NCBI RefSeq assembly: GCF_050003625.1
Contig: NC_134397.1
Span: 197,429,063 to 197,493,062, forward strand
Length of the DNA: 64,000 nt
Source: Haematobia irritans
Taxonomy: Eukaryota; Arthropoda; Insecta; Diptera; Muscidae
Reading direction: 5' to 3'
The position numbers and the translations under genes were made by a program. Under the pieces are notes generated by a model. The model was given only the letters and a program-made list of their open reading frames with translations, was not told the origin of the DNA and did not search any database. Shown here piece after piece: positions 60,293-64,000 of this stretch; positions within the stretch are counted from its first letter, which is position 1, and each line of letters opens with the position of its first letter.

Positions 60293-60478
60293 CACATTGC
60301 ACTTCCAAAATCCACTTTAACTAGATTTCAATTGTCATTTGTCTTATAAAAAGAAATTCAAATCCACTTCTATAGGCTCTACACTTATACTCAAAATCCA
60401 CATATTCGAGATTTGAAATCTACTTTTTATAAGGCAAATGACAGTTTAAATCTAGTTAAAGTGGATTTTGGAAGTATA
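60293..60478. mobile_element. Foldback MITE-like inverted repeat
   Basis: Arms of about 60 bp: ACTTCCAAAATCCACTTTAA plus CTAGATTT on the left and the complement on the right, with related short segments (AAATCCACTT, AAATCTACTT) inside. The internal region is about 70 bp. No coding capacity. Confidence 0.7.
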
Positions 60479-60741
60479 ATGTGTATGCCGTATTAATAGA
60501 TTTCGATCCTAATGTGTATGAGGTATAAAATACGCTTTATTGTTTCAAAACAGAAATATAGATATACTTTTGGAACCCGTCAATTTGGTAACTTGGCAAT
60601 TCTTCTTTAACAATTCTTCAAAAATTATTAAATACACTTTAAATTGAAAATTGGCAACACTGTTTAGCTGACATAGAAACAGCTGATCATCTTGACTTCT
60701 GTAGCACGCATTCACATTAGGTAAATACATTAAAAATGGAG

Positions 60742-61112
60742 AAGTTTATGTGAAAATAGGTTTCCTTCATTTAGCACAAAAGTAAACAATTAAGTGAAAT
60801 TATAGGAAAAAAAGTGTTAAAATTTGTATAGCAAAGTGAGTGCCAAGAGTATGGTTAATAATAGTAGTAGTACAAATGATAAAATGCCCAAAAAATATAG
60901 AAAGAAAATTTTACGTGTGGCCTATATTCTTTGCTTTGTGGCTGTGTATGTGTGCATCATTTTTTTATCACTTGAGTCACACCCCGCTGTAAAATGATGA
61001 ACTATGATATCTACTCTATTTCCCACTAAGATGACAATTCTGAATAATTTATTCAAATGAGTTTTGAGTTAATTGTAGTTTCCTTACATAAACGGTGCTT
61101 TTTGTTTTGCAG
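60742..61112 (+). promoter_or_regulatory. Probable Abi 5' leader exon and first intron
   Basis: A strong donor AAA|GTGAGT at 60836 pairs with the acceptor TTTTGCAG ending at 61112, so the Abi mRNA probably carries a noncoding exon ending at 60835. Bases 60742-60861 are segment Y, copied at 16489-16608. The transcription start was not identified. Confidence 0.6.
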
Positions 61113-61133
61113 AGCCCCCCACTTCAAACGTGA

Positions 61134-62601
<1,468 letters not shown>

Positions 62602-63171
62602 GTAATATATTTGATAGTAACACTATTTTACTAACTACTTTATTTAATAATTTAAATCATATGAATAATATATTTAATATTCTACGGATAAGGTTTATAT
62701 GTTTTTCGTTATATTTGGAGAGTATATTAAGAATCAAAAATACTAGTTTTTAAGCTCTTCATATTTTGGTTTGTGGAAAAATTAAATTTTTATATTTTTA
62801 ATGTCCTGTTCTCCTATTTCATAGGAAGAAAATTCGTCTTTTTTTCAAAAGGAAAGTCGCTTCATATTTTGCTATCGAGCCTATTTTTAAAATTCGAATG
62901 AGTTATAAGGTCAAAAAATTAAAAATACTCGAATTCGACTTGTTTTGGAATAGGTTTTGTTCTATTTATAAGAACAGAACATATAGCACAAAATATTCAT
63001 ATATCAAGGCGTCGCATTTTTCTAGATTTCTAGAAAGATTTTGTCGTTTCAAATTTCAAAAATAGTGAGAATCATAAAAAAAAAACTATTAATTTGTCGA
63101 GTTTGGTTAACGGCGAAATGATAAAAACTCTGCCGTTAACAAAATATGATATTTTGTAGCCAAAAGAGTGG
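62602..63171. other. Abi intron, nothing recognised
   Basis: AT-rich sequence downstream of the 12-nt exon. No exon encoding the SH3 domain is seen before the window ends. Confidence 0.5.
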
Positions 63172-63355
63172 GTTAGGTAAGGTGTAGTAGAAGCCCTTTA
63201 TTATAGGCTCACGTAAACTTCTTTCTTATCAAATGAGTGCTGCCTCTCATTTGATAAGATGAGGGACCTCTTATCAATGAGGGACATCCTTTATATAAAC
63301 CAGAGAAGCTTTGAAACACTGAAAAGTGTCAACAGCATTACTGAGAGTGACTAAA
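63172..63355 (-). mobile_element. SINE fragment, diverged
   Basis: Reverse-strand relative of the SINE body, with TTAGGT tail remnants, TCAAATGAGTGCTGCC, a GAGGGACATCCTTTATATA segment and GAAGCTTTGAAACACTGA. A short local duplication of TCATTTGATAAGA-type sequence is present. Confidence 0.6.
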
Positions 63356-63521
63356 GAGTAAGAAAATAATGAACAATTTAGTAATTTGAAGTAATCAGTG
63401 GCAACTGTTGCATCTAAATCATCTTTATGATTTCTCAATAAAATTTTACCAATTACTGTTTAATAAAAATTACCCTGTAAATCCAAGAAACTTCGGCATT
63501 AATAGAGAAATAAAGCCTTAA

Positions 63522-63737
63522 CCCTTATACTACGTTGGGTATTAGGTCGTATTTTTCATCACCGAATTTCTTACTTTTGGATTATAAGTAAAAGTTCTTA
63601 CTACTCAGCATGACTTCAGCATATGTTACCAATTAATGCACTGAGTAATATAAATTGTTAATTATATTCGAACAGTAAGATATGCGGTGTTAAAAACACG
63701 ATATGGGTCATCAAATGACCCCAACGTAGTATAAGGG
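63522..63737. mobile_element. piggyBac-type MITE (216 bp)
   Basis: Perfect 18-bp terminal inverted repeats CCCTTATACTACGTTGGG, flanked by TTAA on both sides (63518-63521 and 63738-63741). The CCC start and TTAA target are the piggyBac signature. No coding capacity. Confidence 0.85.
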
Positions 63738-63795
63738 TTAAATAACTCTGAATAAATAAATTTGAGACATTGCCACACATTTGTATGAATTTGAT

Positions 63796-64000
63796 ATTAG
63801 GTTAGGTTAGGTTAGTTGGCAGCCCGACGTATCAGGCTCACTTAGACTATTCAGTCCATTGTGATACCACATTGGTGAACTTCTCTCTTATCACTGAGTG
63901 CTGCCCGATTCCATGTTAAGCTCAATGACAAGGGACCTCCTTTTTATAGCCGAGTCCGAACGGCGTTCCACATTGCAGTGAAACCACTTAGAGAAGTTTT
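63796..64000 (-). mobile_element. SINE, cut by the window end
   Basis: Tail TTAGGTTAGGTTAGGTTAG, then the body in reverse (AGTGATAAGAGAGAAG complement and GGCGTTCCACATTGCAGTGA). The tRNA-like head lies beyond the window. Confidence 0.85.

Noticed and set aside
63796..63815. TTAGG tract suggesting telomeric or interstitial telomere sequence
   Set aside because: It is the tail of a SINE; the adjoining bases match the SINE body.

Overview
The window is AT-rich dipteran genomic DNA. It carries intron-containing orthologues of Drosophila genes plus dense, mostly young repeats. The repeat types (a tRNA-derived SINE, a dispersed repeat bounded by TACCCTCCACCAT, and TTTTCTATAGAAA minisatellites) suggest a calyptrate fly, probably a muscid. 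That placement is inference, because no search was possible. From memory, the Drosophila counterparts of most of these genes lie on chromosome arm 3R, so this looks like Muller element E.

Layout. (1) 1.8-8.65 kb, minus: Hairless (H), the Su(H) co-repressor, in four coding exons including a 29-nt last exon that encodes the CtBP-binding tail. (2) 13.7-15.25 kb, minus: TIM44, whose first coding exon is only the ATG. (3) 15.5-18.4 kb: foldback MITEs and a decayed P/THAP9-like transposase locus. Its upstream region is built from a segment shared with the nanos 5' flank and a 120-bp segment almost identical to the Abi 5' leader. (4) 19.28-24.25 kb, plus: a rearranged, decayed duplicate of 33.85-38.74 kb. 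(5) 24.59-28.73 kb, plus: nanos. (6) 30.8-32.85 kb: a dispersed repeat with eight internal units of about 152 bp. (7) 33.19-35.25 kb, minus: the intact rRNA methyltransferase NSUN5, with the intact V-ATPase assembly factor VMA21 lying inside a GC-AG intron on the same strand. (8) 37.97-54.04 kb, minus: UBASH3 (UBA, SH3 and histidine phosphatase) in nine exons. Its introns hold a very young copia element, a composite SINE, MITEs and a deleted mariner. (9) 55.6-58 kb: repeats. (10) 58.2-59.55 kb, plus: the RAP/LRPAP1 ER chaperone. (11) 60.7 kb to the window end, plus: the 5' part of Abi, then SINE and piggyBac-type MITE copies.

The most unusual structure is the pair of duplicate blocks. The intact block B reads, on the minus strand, UBASH3 3' exons - flank - NSUN5/VMA21. 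The decayed block A reads, on the plus strand, NSUN5/VMA21 - UBASH3 3' exons - the same flank. A is therefore an inverted, circular permutation of B. Its novel junction carries filler that repeats nearby sequence, and a snap-back palindrome lies about 70 bp away. A broken circular intermediate that reinserted beside nanos would explain this. Block A is dead as genes: it has lost the NSUN5 catalytic exon, VMA21 has a nonsense codon, and splice acceptors are damaged.

The second notable item is the P-like locus, which appears to have acquired host 5' regulatory DNA at the DNA level. The host genes are functionally independent (Notch repression, mitochondrial import, germline translation control, rRNA methylation, V-ATPase assembly, signalling phosphatase, LDL-receptor chaperone, actin regulation). 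The exception is NSUN5 and VMA21, which seem to share one promoter.
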